DNA of 64,000 bases from Pagrus major (GCF_040436345.1 NC_133221.1:4354118-4418117), one strand, 5' to 3'; shown: positions 45,555 to 59,860, numbered from the stretch's first letter. Notes: generated by a model not told the origin, from the letters alone. Numbers and translations: made by a program.

Positions 45555-46620
45555 AAGTATATTTACACAAATATTCTACTTAAGTACAGTTTTCAGTTAC
45601 TTGTACTTGAGTATTTCCATTTTCTGCTACTTTATACATACATGTCACTATATTTTGAAGGCAAATATTGTAGTTTTTCACGACCAGTTACTTTATATTT
45701 GTTTAATAACTTTAGTTACTCGTTACTTTACAGAGTATAAGCTGCACCAGAGCCAAAGAAGGTCATTTTCAAATTCATTTATTTTATCAACCGACCAGCA
45801 ATCAGTTAAAAATTGCCCAAAAATATTACTTTTGATACTTATATACATTTAATGTCAGGTACTTTAAGACTTTTACTCAATTAACTTTCTCATAGGTGAC
45901 TTATTTTTACTTTACTTTTACCCAAGTAGTATTTCAACACGATATCTTTACGATAATTGACGACATCACAATACTTTTACTGAAGTACGACTTTTGGGTA
46001 CTTTTTACAACACTGGCAAATATGGTACTTTTTGATCCACTACATTTGGTAACTTTGGTTACTAGTTACTTTGCAGATTACATGCTGCATCAGAGCCAAA
46101 ATAGTTAATTTTTAGATTAATTTATTTTATCAACTGACCAACAATCAGGTAAAAATTGCCCAAGAATATTACTATTGATACTTAAATACATTTAATGTCA
46201 GGTACTTTAAGAATTTTACTCTGTTAACATTCTCATAGGTGACTTACACTTTTACCTAAGTAATATTTCAACACGATATCTTGACGATATCACGATATTT
46301 TTACTGAAGTATGACTGTTTCCGTACTTTTTACAACACTGGCAAATATTATACTTCTTAATCTACTTTAGTTACTAGTTACTTTGCAGATTACATGCTCC
46401 ACCACAGCGTATTTTATTGCAATATCTTGACTTTTTGGTTCTTTTACAACACTACTTTTTATTTTAAGATTGTTTTTCACCCACAAGAATGTTCACTAAG
46501 AAAAAAAAAGATGTGTCTTGTCTTTCATATCATCCTAACGTCTATCGCTAACTTTAGTTACTAGTTACTTTGCAGGTTGCACGCTGTACCAGAGCCAAAG
46601 TTTTAGTTTTAGACATTTCT
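45555..46620. repeat. Reiterated teleost AAGTACTT repeat
   Basis: At least three partly overlapping units spaced about 325-360 bases apart carry GGCAAATATNNTAC, TTACTAGTTACTTTGCAGAT and AGGTACTTTAAGA landmarks (starting near 45,659, 46,017 and 46,341). A further piece lies at 46,550-46,605. These come from the abundant fish repeat also seen at 4.58, 15.88 and 55.5 kb. Frames within it are not genes. Confidence 0.7.
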
Positions 46621-48730
46621 TAAAGCTCTTCGTCAAATTGCTTGTTTTGTCTGACCAAATGTACTCACCGAGAAAAGCAACAATAGACAGGGTTGTACCC
46701 CAGATTATACTTAACCATCAGGGTAATCGATTGGATTGGTGCCCATATGAATTTGGAGCAGTGTTGGCACCGATACGTGTTATTGTATCATACTTAAACA
46801 ATGCTGCTTTTCAGTAACCGTGATCCCCTCCACATTTTCTGAATGGCGTTCTAGTCACGAGGAGTGGATTGTTTCTTGTTTGTTTTCACATCGTGAAGGA
46901 TTTTATTGGCAATAAAACATGTGCCAGTAATCTCAATAAGTTGGAGGCCTATTTGGAGATTAAACAAGAGTTAAAACATCTAAGATGATGCAGTTTAGCT
47001 ATTACAGAGTCCTTTTGTCGAGGGAAAACATCCACTGCTTAATGATCTGTGCCTGTTGGTTCAAGGCCAGATACATGCTCATGCTGTTTTCATTGTCTCA
47101 TCATTTTCTGAACAAAGACCAAACTTTAGGTCAGAAGAAATGAGGATGAAGGATTGTTTGAACCCTTTTGGCTCACAGAGATGGCCGGCATTCAGGCTGT
47201 AAAATATTTAAGTTACACTGAAGATCTCCTATGAAATGCCCGATGAATCTTTTAGTGTTTGCAGGCTGCTTTCGTTCTTGATTTTACTTTGAAAAGAAAT
47301 GACGTATCCCCTGGTCCTTTTCCAGATTGTCTGTTGATGTAATGTTGCAGCTTGTTGTTGTTGGCAGTTGTAGACAAACACCGTATATCATGTAAGAAAT
47401 CCTCTATGACTTCACGGCACAACGACTCATCGAAACATTGACCTCATGATTGGAACGAAGCGATGGGAAAAAGTTTGTTCTTGTAAACTTCAAAATCCTC
47501 TACAGACATTTTTTTTTAAAACAGTACTCCACTGATTTAGCATTGCGCTCTAACTCTGTCGGAGGATGAACAGTTTAAACCGACTCAAGTGACATCACCT
47601 GAGGACGCAGGGTGTCTCGTCCAGTTTGGGTTTTCCAGCAAGTTCATAACATCCAAAATGTGGCCAGATGTTCGCTTTGGAAATATCGGGTGTGTGTTTT
47701 TTATCATGCACTGCTGATTTCTGCCTCCCTCTGTGGTATCCCTTAACATGAGCAACGTTAGCCTTATGTTCACCTACAGTTCAATGCAATAGATGTTACT
47801 TTACAACTTTATTGTCCAGGTGAGGCTGGAAAATCAAGAATCAACGTGGGCTGCATAGTCTTGACTATGCTCTGTCACTGCATCGATGCAGAAACTTCCA
47901 CGTCGGCATCGTGGTGCATCTTTGAAATCGGGAAATTTCCAAACCTGTAGTGGTGCAGATCAATCAGAGAGTTCAGTATCCAACCCTAATAATAGATGGA
48001 TCATAAGATAATATACATTTCATACTGGACCTGGACCGTCTCTTGTACATAAACATCTTAAACTCTTGAGTGGAGTGGGGCCTTTTAAAATCAACCACAA
48101 GGGCAAACATGCAGCAGTGGATGTATAGTTTACCCTGTTGATTGGGTGGAATTATTGGAATTTCTTCAGTTGATGCTTGTAATCGAAGGAATTTTAAACA
48201 CGAGTGCGGGAGGCTGCGAGGATTTAAGGATTAACGTGTCACAATTGAAACAATATTTGGCGAAGAACACGAGGACCCACAGGTGCTGTGAACATTTCAT
48301 CCTGAGGAATGACCTCAGAGCTGCAGATAAATGTGGTTCCACTCGACGCTCGCTAGATTACATTTATGGCTTGTGTGCCCGTGTTTGAGCTCGATTGAAG
48401 TTTTGTGAGAGCTCTGTCCCACTGCAACTTTGAGATTGCATATCCAAGCTGTGCCGCATTACATCATGAAAAGCAGAGCCAGTGACTTATTCAAGTGTAA
48501 TGGGCAGTATAAGTGCTTGCTCGCTCTGTTCGCCTCTAATTGTTCGCAGATGTTCTGCACGCCTTTGTGTCCCACATCTTGTAGCAGCCGGCTCACACAG
48601 ACGCCACATACGGTGCTCAGACTTTATTACAGGGAGGAAACGTGGCATGGAGTAAGTGTTTAATTTGGCTGTTGGTTCTGTTAACTGGTTTTGGTTATTA
48701 AAGTATTTATAAGGCGTTGCAGTGCACCAC
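46621..48730. other. Intronic DNA without assigned features
   Basis: No exon with both splice signals and a protein-like frame was found. A short ORF at 48,146-48,388 (80 aa) has no features I recognise. Confidence 0.3.
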
Positions 48731-48739
48731 GAAACATAA

Positions 48740-50050
48740 TAGAGTTGAAATGATAAGTTGAAGACTCGATTCGTTAATCGCCAGAGAATTAAGCAGCAAC
48801 AGTGCTGATGACTGATCGGAGCGAGTATTTTAAATTTGATGACAAACAAGTAGCATCACAGAGGAAGTGAAATGAGGAAGCGCCATCGCAGGCAAATTCT
48901 TCTTGAGCTCTGTCAGTAACTTCAAACTGTTCCACATTCTGTCAACAACTAACAGATGAAACACTGAAAACAGACCGACAGCTACTTTGATAATTAATGA
49001 ATCATTTAAGTTTTTTTTTTCAAATAAAAAGGCCAAAAAATAGAAGTTTAGAGCAGAAACAATTCATTGTTAAAGTGAATATGAATCTAAACTGTTCTGA
49101 TAATCAGTTGATTGTCATTTCTAAAGTAAAATAGCGTTTAAATCTCATATCTGTATTATATCATTTTAAAGGGACAGTTCACCCCAAAATCAAAAATACA
49201 TATTTTTCTTCTCACCTGTAGTCAGATCGGGCCAATACTAGATATCATCGAATATCTCAATATTTGCCGTCATATGCTTTATTTTTCACAGTATCGAAAT
49301 ATCGAACAGCTGTTACGGAATCTTCAAGCTTTTATTTTGAAAAGAAAATGCAGATTGTGCAGCGAAGGGAACGTGCATGGACATTTGGGAGGTGACTTCA
49401 GGTTAATTGGCCTGATGTAGTGGCATGCATGCAGACACGGAGGCCAGCTCGCCAAACACCACACATTTTATGATCTGACTGGACTCACTGAGCAAACGTG
49501 CAACAATAACTTCGTCTATTGCGTCATTTAGGCGGGACAGTATTGTGATATAACATTTCCAATATCGGCCAAACCTTGCTTGTTTTGATTTGAGTGGTTG
49601 AGTTTTGGATGGCGCAGGGCATCGCCATTCATTTCCCGAATCGGTTGGATTTTGATTTGATTCAGTTACAGTGGCAGTTTTGCTTGGATATGAAAAACAT
49701 TCAGAGAGAACGTATGCTGCAAATTGTACAATGAAGCCTCTAATATGGTGCATTGTTAAAAATGTTGAAGTTTGAAAACATCAGAGTAGAACTGGGAACT
49801 TGTTGAGTATTTTCTCTGTATTTTCTGATTCTGATTGTCCATCTAACAGCCTAAAACCTGAAGATATTTAGTCTAAAATGATATAAAACAGAGAAAAGTA
49901 GCAAATTCCCACAGTGAAGAAGCTGGTACCAGAGAACGTTGAGTGTTTTTTTTCCCCCACATTTGCTTGAAACATGGATAAAACAATTAATCGACTGTCA
50001 GAATGGTACCGGATGATTTATCTGTTGATCAATTCAGGTAATTATTTCAG
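48740..50050. repeat. Cluster of decayed teleost repeats
   Basis: 48,740-49,090 resembles the GTTAATCG...TTAATGAATCATTT class of fish repeat. 49,168-49,220 begins GGGACAGTTCACCCCAAAAT, a widespread fish repeat end. 49,235-49,560 has the AATATCG-type repeat text. 49,960-50,050 is another piece of the first class. All are non-coding. Confidence 0.5.
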
Positions 50051-50550
50051 CTCTATGTTGCAGTATCTGTTTTGTTACTGGCCCAAGCGTCTTGAGGCAA
50101 AAAGTGGGGTTTTATGGAGCCAACAACCTTACAGACTCTCAAGGTCAGACCGACTGTGACATATGTTAGGTCGTAGTTGAGCAGTTTTACAGGGAGGACG
50201 GAGCGACGGGGCAATAATTTAGTCAGTTTGAAGTCTAGTAGGGGAGCGCAGACAGGTCAGAGCCTCCTGCAGTCGGCCTATCTCTCCAGCATCACCCCCC
50301 CCTCCTCTACATAAACGACCATGCTTTGAAGATAGGCTAGGCTGGGGCTGGGACCTCTCCTTATCAGCTATCAGTTCAGAGCTTTATCGGCCAGCTGTCA
50401 GATGCATACAGGTACTGTAGTTACCATGGTTATACACACCAAAGGCACTTCTGGAGCCTGCATTAGCATCCCAAAATATTCATCAATTACCCCACAGAGT
50501 TGGAGCGATACAACGGAGCTCACAGTGGGAGGCAGGACTGACTGAGAGTA
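50051..50550. promoter_or_regulatory. Possible conserved non-coding block with an X-box-like site
   Basis: A repeat-poor stretch around 50,330-50,520 contains GTTACCATGGTTAT at 50,420-50,433, close to the RFX X-box consensus. That is suggestive only; conservation was not tested. Confidence 0.25.
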
Positions 50551-50584
50551 TCATCATCATCATCATCACCATCATCATCATCAT
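50551..50584. repeat. TCA trinucleotide repeat
   Basis: Eleven near-perfect TCA units with one CCA interruption. Confidence 0.9.
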
Positions 50585-53555
50585 GACTGTTTACACGCAC
50601 ACAATGCAGATATTTAGATCAAAGGAATTATCTTCGCCTGCGTTGTCCCTGTTGAGCCCAGCCATCTCATCTCAAGTCTCTCTGTGATTATCTGTACGCA
50701 CGCCAGAGAGAATATTAGAAGAAGAAGTCGCGGAGAACAACTCAAAGCCTCTGCGTTGTGTTTCTGCATCTTCACATAAACTGTACGGCCGCCTGCTGTG
50801 TCAGACCTCTGAAATATGCATGATTGAAAATGCTTGAGGAATCCTAATAGTATGCGAGAGAGCGAAGCGCTCACACCAAACGCAATCCACCCTACAGAGG
50901 AATCTGTGGTCATGCAAACATTGAATTTGGCAAAACACTGCCTTAGCTGCTGCAGCTGTAACAAACATTCAATTCATCCGTCTGGCCAAAGAAAATATGG
51001 CTTGGAATGTAGCTTTAATCAATTCAAGCAAACCGGGTTCCCTCCACGTCCTGTTTGGCCAAATAAGGATTATTTAAGCAATCATTTTCTTCAGTTTTCA
51101 TGCCGATACAATCTATTAGACTACACTCAGATCTATATTGAGTTATGGACTGCGATAACTCCGACTGAGACTGTAGAAGAAGAATATCAGCTACAGAGGG
51201 AGATTCAGACTGTGCTGTATCCTCTGTGTTGAACAGTCTTCCTTTGTGCACCTCTGCAGTTTATTTTCATTTGTCTTAAAATAAAGTTGTTATTGAGGAG
51301 CTTTCTGCACCCTCCCCCCTCCCCTTCAATCCCTAAACCCTCTCCCACAAGGTGCTCAGTGAACTGCTGGTGCTTCAGTGTTTTTCAAACTCTCGTGAGC
51401 TTCCTGTTTCAAAAAGCCTCTCCATCAGCTCGACCTACATGCCTTGAAAAACATCAGCACTCTTCCCATGGAGGTTTGTGTTTGTTGGTGTGATGGAGAG
51501 CAGATTGTTTGGAGTCTTAAAAAAGGATCTCCATATATAACCCTCCATATTTTCTTTGATTCTGTACCATAAATAGGTCTTCCTCTTGGCCAGACCTTGG
51601 GAAGAGGAAGTGGATGATGAGTGTGCTTGACTCGGCTGAGTCCTGGTGGAGTCTGAGCCGCTGCGGCTGGTGGCCAGATGTGGACACATGTGGAGGCTCT
51701 GCCCATCACCAAACCACTCACGCTCCTCCTATACTCTCTCTTGTCTCACAGAGTTAGTCCGGTTCTCCGTAGAGGGATGCACCATTCCCCTTTTTTTTCA
51801 GGTCTGATTTAATACTAGTATTTAATTAATAAGCTGTATGCCTGACTGTGTGCAAGAAGAGACCAGTATCATTATGTTGTGTGTAAGGCAGCATTACTTT
51901 CCCAACGTTGTAAAACAAAACGTATTTTATTAATACTAACAAATACGAATTACTAAGGCTAACTGTATCAGATGAGAATAAACTGTAAGTAGAGACCATC
52001 TTGTGATGAGATCACATCCCTCAACATGTTCCAACTACACAGAAGTCATTACTACATTATTACATGAGTCCTCAGTACTCATTGGTTGAACCACACCTAT
52101 CTTGGATCTCAGCTGCACACCTGTAAAGTTCCCCGACTGTATCTCACGATTGAGATGCTGTCACGCTGACAAAAATCTGTCCACACAGACAGAGAAGCGC
52201 CAGGCAAAATATTTAAGATCGCTTCTGTGGTATGTAGTTCAGCTACCATAGGTGTGTCCAGGAGCACACTTTGTTATGATGACACACGTGTCGCAGCAGG
52301 TAATGATTAAATCATGATCTTGATACATTTATCACAATTCACACAAGTAAAGTAACATGGTAAAACATTCAAGATGAAGAGAAATCAAAATAATCAAAAT
52401 TCTTGATAAACATTTAGCAAAAATGTCATCAAAATCATCAAAATCAAACATAGAATTGAATTGAATAGATCAACCACATTGTCACCAATACTCAATCCAG
52501 CTGTTTGAGTCGGTATCGGACGGACACCTGATATCAGTATCACAATCTGATCGGTGAATACCTCCTATTTAGGTCACCTGGCTTCACTGAAGTTTATCTC
52601 CTGTTACATCATAAATGTCTGTCAAAAGGTTTCATCTCCTCAGGAATAAAAGAAACATTATTCCCAACTATACACACCTGAAAAGGTACAACAAATATCC
52701 CTGCTGAGTGGAATCATAGCTGTGTGTTTAACTGTATCATAGACTCTGCTTCTTGTTGAATAATGACTTCATTTTGTCAGAATCAGGTGTCTTGCCAAGT
52801 AGTTTAGGAATTTGCCTTGGGATATTGGTGCATAACGTGAAACATAGTGCGAGAAAATATAAAATACGCATACTAGCAAATACTGCACAAACAATATCTA
52901 AAATCTGACTTTTTTTTATTTGATCGGTCAATAGTCGTCCTGTTGACACCCGGTTACCACGGTGATTTACTGTGGTTAAAAGTGAGCCTGCGTCACGACA
53001 CCAGAAAACTTGAGTTAAGCCCAAAGAGAGCTGGATAACCCAGTTTTGTTTCAGTGTGCTCATGCTACTCCAGCAGCTCTATAGGCTGGACGCGATGACT
53101 GCTCATGACCTGGATTAACTCGTCTGGCCTCACCAGCGCGTCTTGTTCAACCTCCACATATTTTCCAGGCATGTCAGGGTTCAGTAGTTTGATGTGAATA
53201 TGACTCACAGAGGATCAGGTATTAAAGGCGTTTGCTGACACACATGGAAAATGTCGTGTGCGCTGCAGCTGGACAGCATGCAGTTGTTCCTCTGGCAGGC
53301 AGTCTGGTCGTACAGCTCGTAGTCTGGTTGGCAGGGGACGCCACCATCTCTCCGGAGTATTTACAGTGGTATGAAACCTGCCTTTATACGGGCCACGACA
53401 AATGGTTTTCATTACCGGGCTTTTATGATTGCAGAAATGAACTGGAGCGCATACTTTGAATCTTTTCACATGTGAGGGATTTATTAAGGTCAGCGCAGCT
53501 CTGGAACCGCTAAAGTTGTGGACAGGACTGCGACCAAAGATTATTTCCATCATAG
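50585..53555. other. Intronic DNA without assigned features
   Basis: Short frames occur on both strands, for example near 50,834-51,232, but none has recognisable domains or supported exon borders. Confidence 0.3.
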
Positions 53556-53559
53556 ATTA

Positions 53560-54780
53560 ATGACTTTTGGTCTATAAAATGTCTGAATATGGTGGAATGT
53601 GCTTTACACAGTTCATGTTTTGTCTAACAAACAGTCCATAACACAAAGGTGTTTAGTTTAATATCACAGAATACTTGCTTGAGATGCTGGAGCCAGTTAA
53701 TTTTTTTCTTTTTTTGCATTTTAATTACAAAATTCATTTATTATAGGGCTGCACAATTAATCAAAATATCATTGAAATCTTTATATGGCCGTCAATGCTG
53801 TTTTGCTGTGAAGCTCCAGAAATGTTTTGAGGACTACGAAACTTTGAGGACCCGACTTTATCGACATGGGTGTGAGGAGATATTGATGGAGTGCTGCTCT
53901 AAAAATTGCTCAGATTTATTAATTTAATACTTGACAGCTAACCTAAAAATCTTAGCTGCTCTAATGATTATCAAAATAGTTGCATACTAATTTTCTTGCG
54001 ATAAACAAATTGTTTTAGCTCTACATGTAGAGTCATTTCACCTGGCTTTACATATGTTGCACAAAGAGCTCAGACTAGAGGCGATGGCTTACCGGCTTCA
54101 CTGCCGACTTCCTAATGAGGTCCGACTAAGCCGAGGCTTCATGCAAATTAACACGAGCGGCCTCCACCGACACCACAGCTGTAGACCCTGCACATCTCCT
54201 CGGGCCGGAGTGTCGCATTTCTTCTAGGTGCATTAGCTCTCCATGTTCACATGGAGCTGTGCACATTACTGCCCATTAAACTGTCTGCACTTCAATGGGC
54301 GTTTGTACCCCAAGAGTCTGATTTACAGCTCCAATTCAGAAGTTCCCTGACAGTTCCTTCGCTTTAGCCACCATCTGACCAGAAACAGTAACGTCGGACC
54401 ATCTGCTAACGGATCGTTTTTACTACGGCCGCCTGCGACTAACAATTATTTTAGTCATCGGTTAATCAGCCAGTTGATTTCTCGATTGATTGATTGGTCT
54501 ATAAAATATCAGAAATATCAGCATCTACATAGCACCAACAATCCAAAATCCCCAAATATTCAAATTTCCCTGAACTTAATGTGACTTATTTAAACTGCCA
54601 AAACCCAAAGATATTCAGCTTACTGTCATATATGAAAAAGAAAAGCTTCAACTTTTACCAATTGAGAAACTAGAATCAGAGACTTTTTGTTGAAAGATGA
54701 AGTGATTATCAGAATGCTGTAGATTCCCTTTCTTTCGATCTGTTAATTGGCTTATCAGTTCAGCTCTCATCTTCTCTGTT
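53560..54780. repeat. Teleost repeats flanking a repeat-poor block
   Basis: 53,560-54,015 and 54,430-54,780 are copies of fish repeats with GTCTATAAAAT, AAACCCAAAGATATTCAG and TTATCAGAA landmarks. 53,800-53,845 contains GCTGTGAAGCTCCAGAAATG, which recurs in reverse at 63,140-63,170. 54,050-54,400 between them is free of these repeats and holds an octamer ATGCAAAT (54,141-54,148). Confidence 0.55.
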
Positions 54781-57200
54781 TGGATGATATTGTCCTTTGT
54801 TTTCGGGGGTCGTTGTCACCTGATTGTAATCAGGTCAGGAGGAGCTGCGTGTGAGTAAATTGCTTGTCTGATGATGAGGTGCCAGTCGCTGCTGCTTTAC
54901 ATGTTGTTTGCATTGAATTTGAAATCAGTCACATGTCCTGGGCCCGTCTGAATGGAGGAGAAGTTTCCAGGCAACTTTCCCTCCATTAGTCCACACGTTT
55001 TACTGCCTCTTGACGTTGTTATGTCCGGCTTGTCTTTATGTCCACATTACCGCTGAGTTTTTGGAGCAGTTAGTGAAGATCCTCACTTGGGGGAAAGTGG
55101 ATGGCGGAGGGGGTGACAATAGGCCTTTTATGTTGAGAGTTATCCTCATTCCCTTGTGTTAGCTCCAGGGGACCATGTGACCGGCCCTCATTCAGGTCAT
55201 GTTGGCCTGTTCAGCCTTTGACCCTCTTAGAAGGGAAGCGAGTCCCTCAATGTCCCATTCATGCCATACAGATGTCTGTGTGCGTTAATGTCTGACACAG
55301 CAGAGGTATGACAATCCCCTGACAGGCCTCCATTCAGCTTTTTTTTTTAATCTGATATGAGTAGTTAACTGTTTCTGTGCTGTGCTGACATCTACGCAAG
55401 ACAGATTCCTCCGTTTAGTGATTAAAAGGAGAAATTCACATTTTTAAAACAATGTTGATATACCTGCGTGAACTAGGCGTTGATTGTCGTATTTCCATTT
55501 ACTGCCACATTATACTTCCTCTCCACTACATTTATTTGACGAATTTAGTTACTAGTTACTTTGCAGATTTAGATTATTCAGTGTTTATAGGCTGTTAATT
55601 GTGACGTGCTGCAGGCAGGACATTGTGCGAGAGGATATTGCATCAGAGCCAAAGTAGCACATTTTTAAATGTGTTTATTTTATCAGCAATCTGACAGAAA
55701 AATCACAGATAAAGATAATTAGAAAATGCTGAATATTGGCCCCGATAAATCGTCCAGTGTGAACATTGAAAGTGTTTTTGCTTGCTGTAATCATTCCTCT
55801 TATTCATAGCAGGTATGTTTCCCTCCAGTGTCTTTTCTTTTTCCTTTCTCTTCTCTGTTCGTTCATGAAGTAAAGTACATTTCCCTCCGTTCAGCAGTCA
55901 AATGAAGAATCACAGTGGATTTTAGCACCTCCGCGGCTCATTGGTGCGGACAGGTTGAGAAGCGAGAGTGAAAACAAACTAGTCAACAGATTAATTGACA
56001 GTGAAAATGATCTTTAGTTGCAGCCTTAGCGATATTTATTAACTATGGCTTTTCCACTCAGGTTTAGACAGTAACTTTGGAAGATACCCACTCGACTGAA
56101 GCCTCAGATGAACTGTAGATAAACTCTGAAATCAGTCTTTTTCTCAGAATGGACAGGTTTCATTTTCCATCTCTTCAGGCTCCTGATTATCGTTTCCAGA
56201 CAGAATAATTAACCTCTGTTTCAGAACCACTTGTAATTGAAGCAGCGATTGGTCACATGCAGCTTCTCCCTGTTGCAGCCACTAGGTGGACACAGATTAG
56301 AGGCCTGATGAGCCCAGACTGAGCAGGACCGCCATATGTGTCACTAATAAGAGGATAAATCCTCACTGGACTCAAGCTCTTTTGATCTGGGTGATTTTTG
56401 ATGTGAAGCTCAGCGTCTGTCGTGTGTTTTTCTCTCTCTTTCTTGTGGTTAATTCTTGCTGACCCGTGCAGTTTTTCTTGTTAAGGCTCATCTGACTTGA
56501 TTTATTTTCTCCATGTTGGATTTATCAGTTTGTTTTTGTTTAGTTCGTTCTTCATTTCAGACAAATTACAGTTCTGCTGTGAATCTGGGACATTTGTAGA
56601 CTCCCCAAACTGGCTCGACTGTTTTGGTGAAATCTGAATGACAATAGCTTGAAACAACCGACATCCATGCGAGCGCCCTCAGGCACTTGATTTTGAGTAT
56701 AGGAAGTCTGGTGTGGGGGGCAAAGTCGATTCAGGTCAGGTCTCATGTCGACTCAATTAGGGTCAAATTGAAAAAAAGAGTCGCTCAACTTTCAAATCGG
56801 TACATATAGATTTGTTTTTAAAAAAGTAGTTTCTCAGAGGGATGTTTTGCCATCCGTGTGTGCTTTATTGTGTTATCCTCCCACATTCAAGCCATGAAAC
56901 CCGTGTTTTCTACGTCCTGTTGTTGTTGCCTTGGCACCCAGTCATTTTGTCATCAGACTTGGTTTAGTGTGTCTGGTATGTCTGGGGGGGGAATGAGGAT
57001 GATGCGGCTTCATTAACTACGAGCGCAGATGAGTCACTCGGGGTGAAAACCTGGACAGATGAACCACACTGAGACACTGTGCTGCTCAGATAGAAAAACC
57101 TGATTTCTGCTGACTAGTTTAGACACGACACAGATTTTAGAAACAAGCTGCGGCTGTAATACCGATTCATTATAATCGCTCTGCTGTATGTGAAAGAGTA
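54781..57200. other. Intronic DNA with a piece of the AAGTACTT repeat
   Basis: 55,480-55,700 is another fragment of the repeat at 45.6 kb (TTACTAGTTACTTTGCAGAT). Elsewhere no gene or RNA is seen. A CTCF-like GCCACTAGGTGGACAC lies at 56,277-56,292. Confidence 0.35.
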
Positions 57201-57204
57201 TTAA

Positions 57205-58350
57205 GGATTTAGAGAATTAGTCGGTTCATGTGGAGCTATTTTGTAATTTCAGCAAAAATGCCAAAAAATAGTCCGAAAGTCAGAAAATAGTGAAAGGCGG
57301 TTGCTATAATATCCCACAGCGGAAGATGATGTCGTGAAATTGCTTGTTTTTACTTGACCAACAGTCCGAAGCCTTCAAAATATTCAGTTTACAATTATGT
57401 TTGACAAAGAAAAGCAGCAAATCATCACATCTGAGAAGCTTTTCTAGCAAATATTGTAAAATCTGCTTAAAAAAATGACTACATTAATTAACCAGCAATC
57501 AGAATAATTGCCGATAGAACTGCACAAGATATCGTTTAAGCATCGTCATCGCAAAATGTGCGATGCCAAGTAAGACAAATTAACTGAAACACATAATGCC
57601 ACAACTTTTGCTTCATGATACAAAAGACTGTCTAATTTAGTCCCATTTAAGGCATCTGACTACAGTGAGACACCAATTACAATCACGCTTGCTTGTCAAA
57701 CAAAGCAAACTTCTGTTGTTCGATAAAATGCAATCTTCTGCAAAATCACCCCAATCATTCTCGAGTGATATTACCAGATAGAAGTCATCTGGAGGGAATC
57801 CCTGTTTGTTTTCATCACGCAAAATATATCAAAGAAACACATAGCAAAGGTAATTTTTTCCAGTGTTGTGCAGCCCTAGTCGCCGATTAATTTGTCAAGT
57901 AATTTAACGACTATCTGGCGCAGCTCTAGACTAATCAATTATTAAAACTGCAGCCTTGAATTGTGTAAATCATTTTGTAAAACAAAGACTTTTCATTTAC
58001 ATAAATGAGGGTTGGGGTCACAAAGAAAAGCAGCAGATCCTTTCATTAAAGACGCTGGAACCAGCAAATATTTGACATATATGCTTGAAACATTACTGAA
58101 ACGATTAACTGATTATCAAAATAGTTGGTGATTCATTTTCTTTTTTTTCCACTAATCATTTAATCGAATACTATCGACCGAGTATTGGTGTAACTCTGCT
58201 TGTCACTCATGTCAATTCAGCATCTTGTGTTGTAGAAAATAGTTACGGTTGTCAGTGTTTCACAATTTTCTAGCATTTTAAAGCACAAATGATTTATTGA
58301 TTAATCCTGAAAATAATCAGCAGATAAATGATTTAAAAAAAAAACAGTAA
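57205..58350. repeat. Three or more adjacent teleost repeats
   Basis: 57,205-57,510 and 57,900-58,180 are two copies of the AGTCCGAAG/AAAGAAAAGCAGC class. Between them 57,515-57,890 starts CTGCACAAGATATCG and ends GTTGTGCAGCCCTA, so its ends are inverted. 58,270-58,350 is a further fragment. All are non-coding. Confidence 0.55.
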
Positions 58351-58674
58351 AAATGAGTTGCTGCTCTGTGTCTTCTTTTCTGAATCACTTCTGATCTCCA
58401 GTGACTTTTTCTCCTCCTCAGCACAGTCTCACAGGACTCAGTCCTACACTTATCACCAATGTGACTGAGAAAGACAATCCTCTTAGCACAGAGCCTGTTT
58501 TCTTTCTAGGGCACTGAATGGATCTGTGCAGAAGTCCTGTCAGTTCAGCCCGGCTGTCGGATATCCTCTCTCTGCTACGTTCCTTTGTCCGCTACATGCT
58601 AGGGTCTCTTTTGAAACACAACCCCCCTCTCCACCTCTTTATGGCCTGAGCCGGCAGCTGCAGGGTTAATGTTT

Positions 58675-58750
58675 AGCAGCAGCAGCAGCAGCAGCAGCAG
58701 CAAAGGCAGAGAGGCAGGAGTTGTAGGAGGAGGAGGAGGAGGAGGAGGGG
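58675..58750. repeat. AGC and GGA trinucleotide repeats
   Basis: An AGC run (58,675-58,702) is followed by a GGA run (58,725-58,750) in a GC-rich stretch extending to about 58,980. That stretch could mark an alternative promoter or exon, but no frame supports one. Confidence 0.9.
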
Positions 58751-59540
58751 AGTGGGAGAAGGAGAACGGCAGAGAGGTGGGGGCTGGTCCACAGCTGTTG
58801 TAGTAGGCAGGGTCTATTGGGGTAGGAAGCCTGCCTCACTCGCCCTGGAACAATGGGAGACATGGCAGCCTCTGCAGACAGCACAGGCACACACACACAA
58901 TGCACATGCCCAAGGACGGGCCTTTTCTAGCTGTAGCTTAGAGGAAACCGGCTTCCTCGTCACACTCGCAGGGTGACGGCACTTTTAACAGGGAGGAAAA
59001 TAATCTCCTCCGCAGCCGGAAAACAGAAATGTGAGGTTGTGGCCTTTCTGTCGCTCTCTGTCCCTTTTTTTTTCTCTTCTCCTTCTTCTGGTGCCTTACA
59101 TTTTCATTCTGCTGTGAGGAGATGACTGGATGACTGAAAAGGCAGCAGGAGCAAGGTGAGATGACACAAATTGTGTTGATAAAGGGAGCGGGGGGGGGGG
59201 AGTGTGTTTCTAAATCTGTGGATACTGATTGAATTTATACAGCTGACATGGTGTTTTCTGAGCTCCTCGCTGCGTGTTGTGACGATGTTTCTGTGTCAAA
59301 GTAAAGCCTCCGCAGCGCTGATTCTTACTTGTATGAGAACTAAGTGACGTGACAGCGAGGGCACACATGTTTTGTGAGGTTTGATGGTGTTGACTTGACA
59401 TGAATGGACTTGAGGTGACTCTTGTGTGTGTGTGTGTTTAGGTTAGCATTAATGTCCATGGGCTAGCTTACATTTTTTGGACAGCAGCAGTGTTAACACA
59501 CAGTGTCGTTTTTATTTTGGATGAGACGACACATGATCAT
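58751..59540 (+). other. GC-rich intronic stretch with a possible untranslated exon
   Basis: The DNA just before 59,156 ends GCAGCAGGAGCAAG and is followed by GTGAGA, a plausible donor. No clear acceptor or start was found upstream, so an exon is only a possibility. Confidence 0.25.
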
Positions 59541-59544
59541 GTCG

Positions 59545-59860
59545 GGCTGCAAGCAACGATTGTTTTATTATCGAATTATCTGCTGCTTATCTTCACGATT
59601 AGTAATTATAGTGGAAAAGGCTCATCACAGTTTCCCATAGCTGAAAGTGTCATCTTCAGTTTGCTTCTTTTGTCCAACCAACAGTCCACAACCCAAAGAG
59701 TTTTCATTTAGTGTCATTTATGACAAAGAAAAGCGGCAAATCTTTACATTTAAGAGGCAGAAGGCATGAAAAATGACTCAACGATTTATCAATCATCAGC
59801 ATAGTTTGCAACTAATGTTCTTTCAATAAACTAACTGACTAGTCATTGCAGCTCTGCAAT
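59545..59860. repeat. Teleost interspersed repeat
   Basis: Begins GGGCTGCAAGCAACGATTG and ends AGTCATTGCAGCTCTG, the two inverted ends of the common fish repeat of this class. It is non-coding. Confidence 0.65.
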
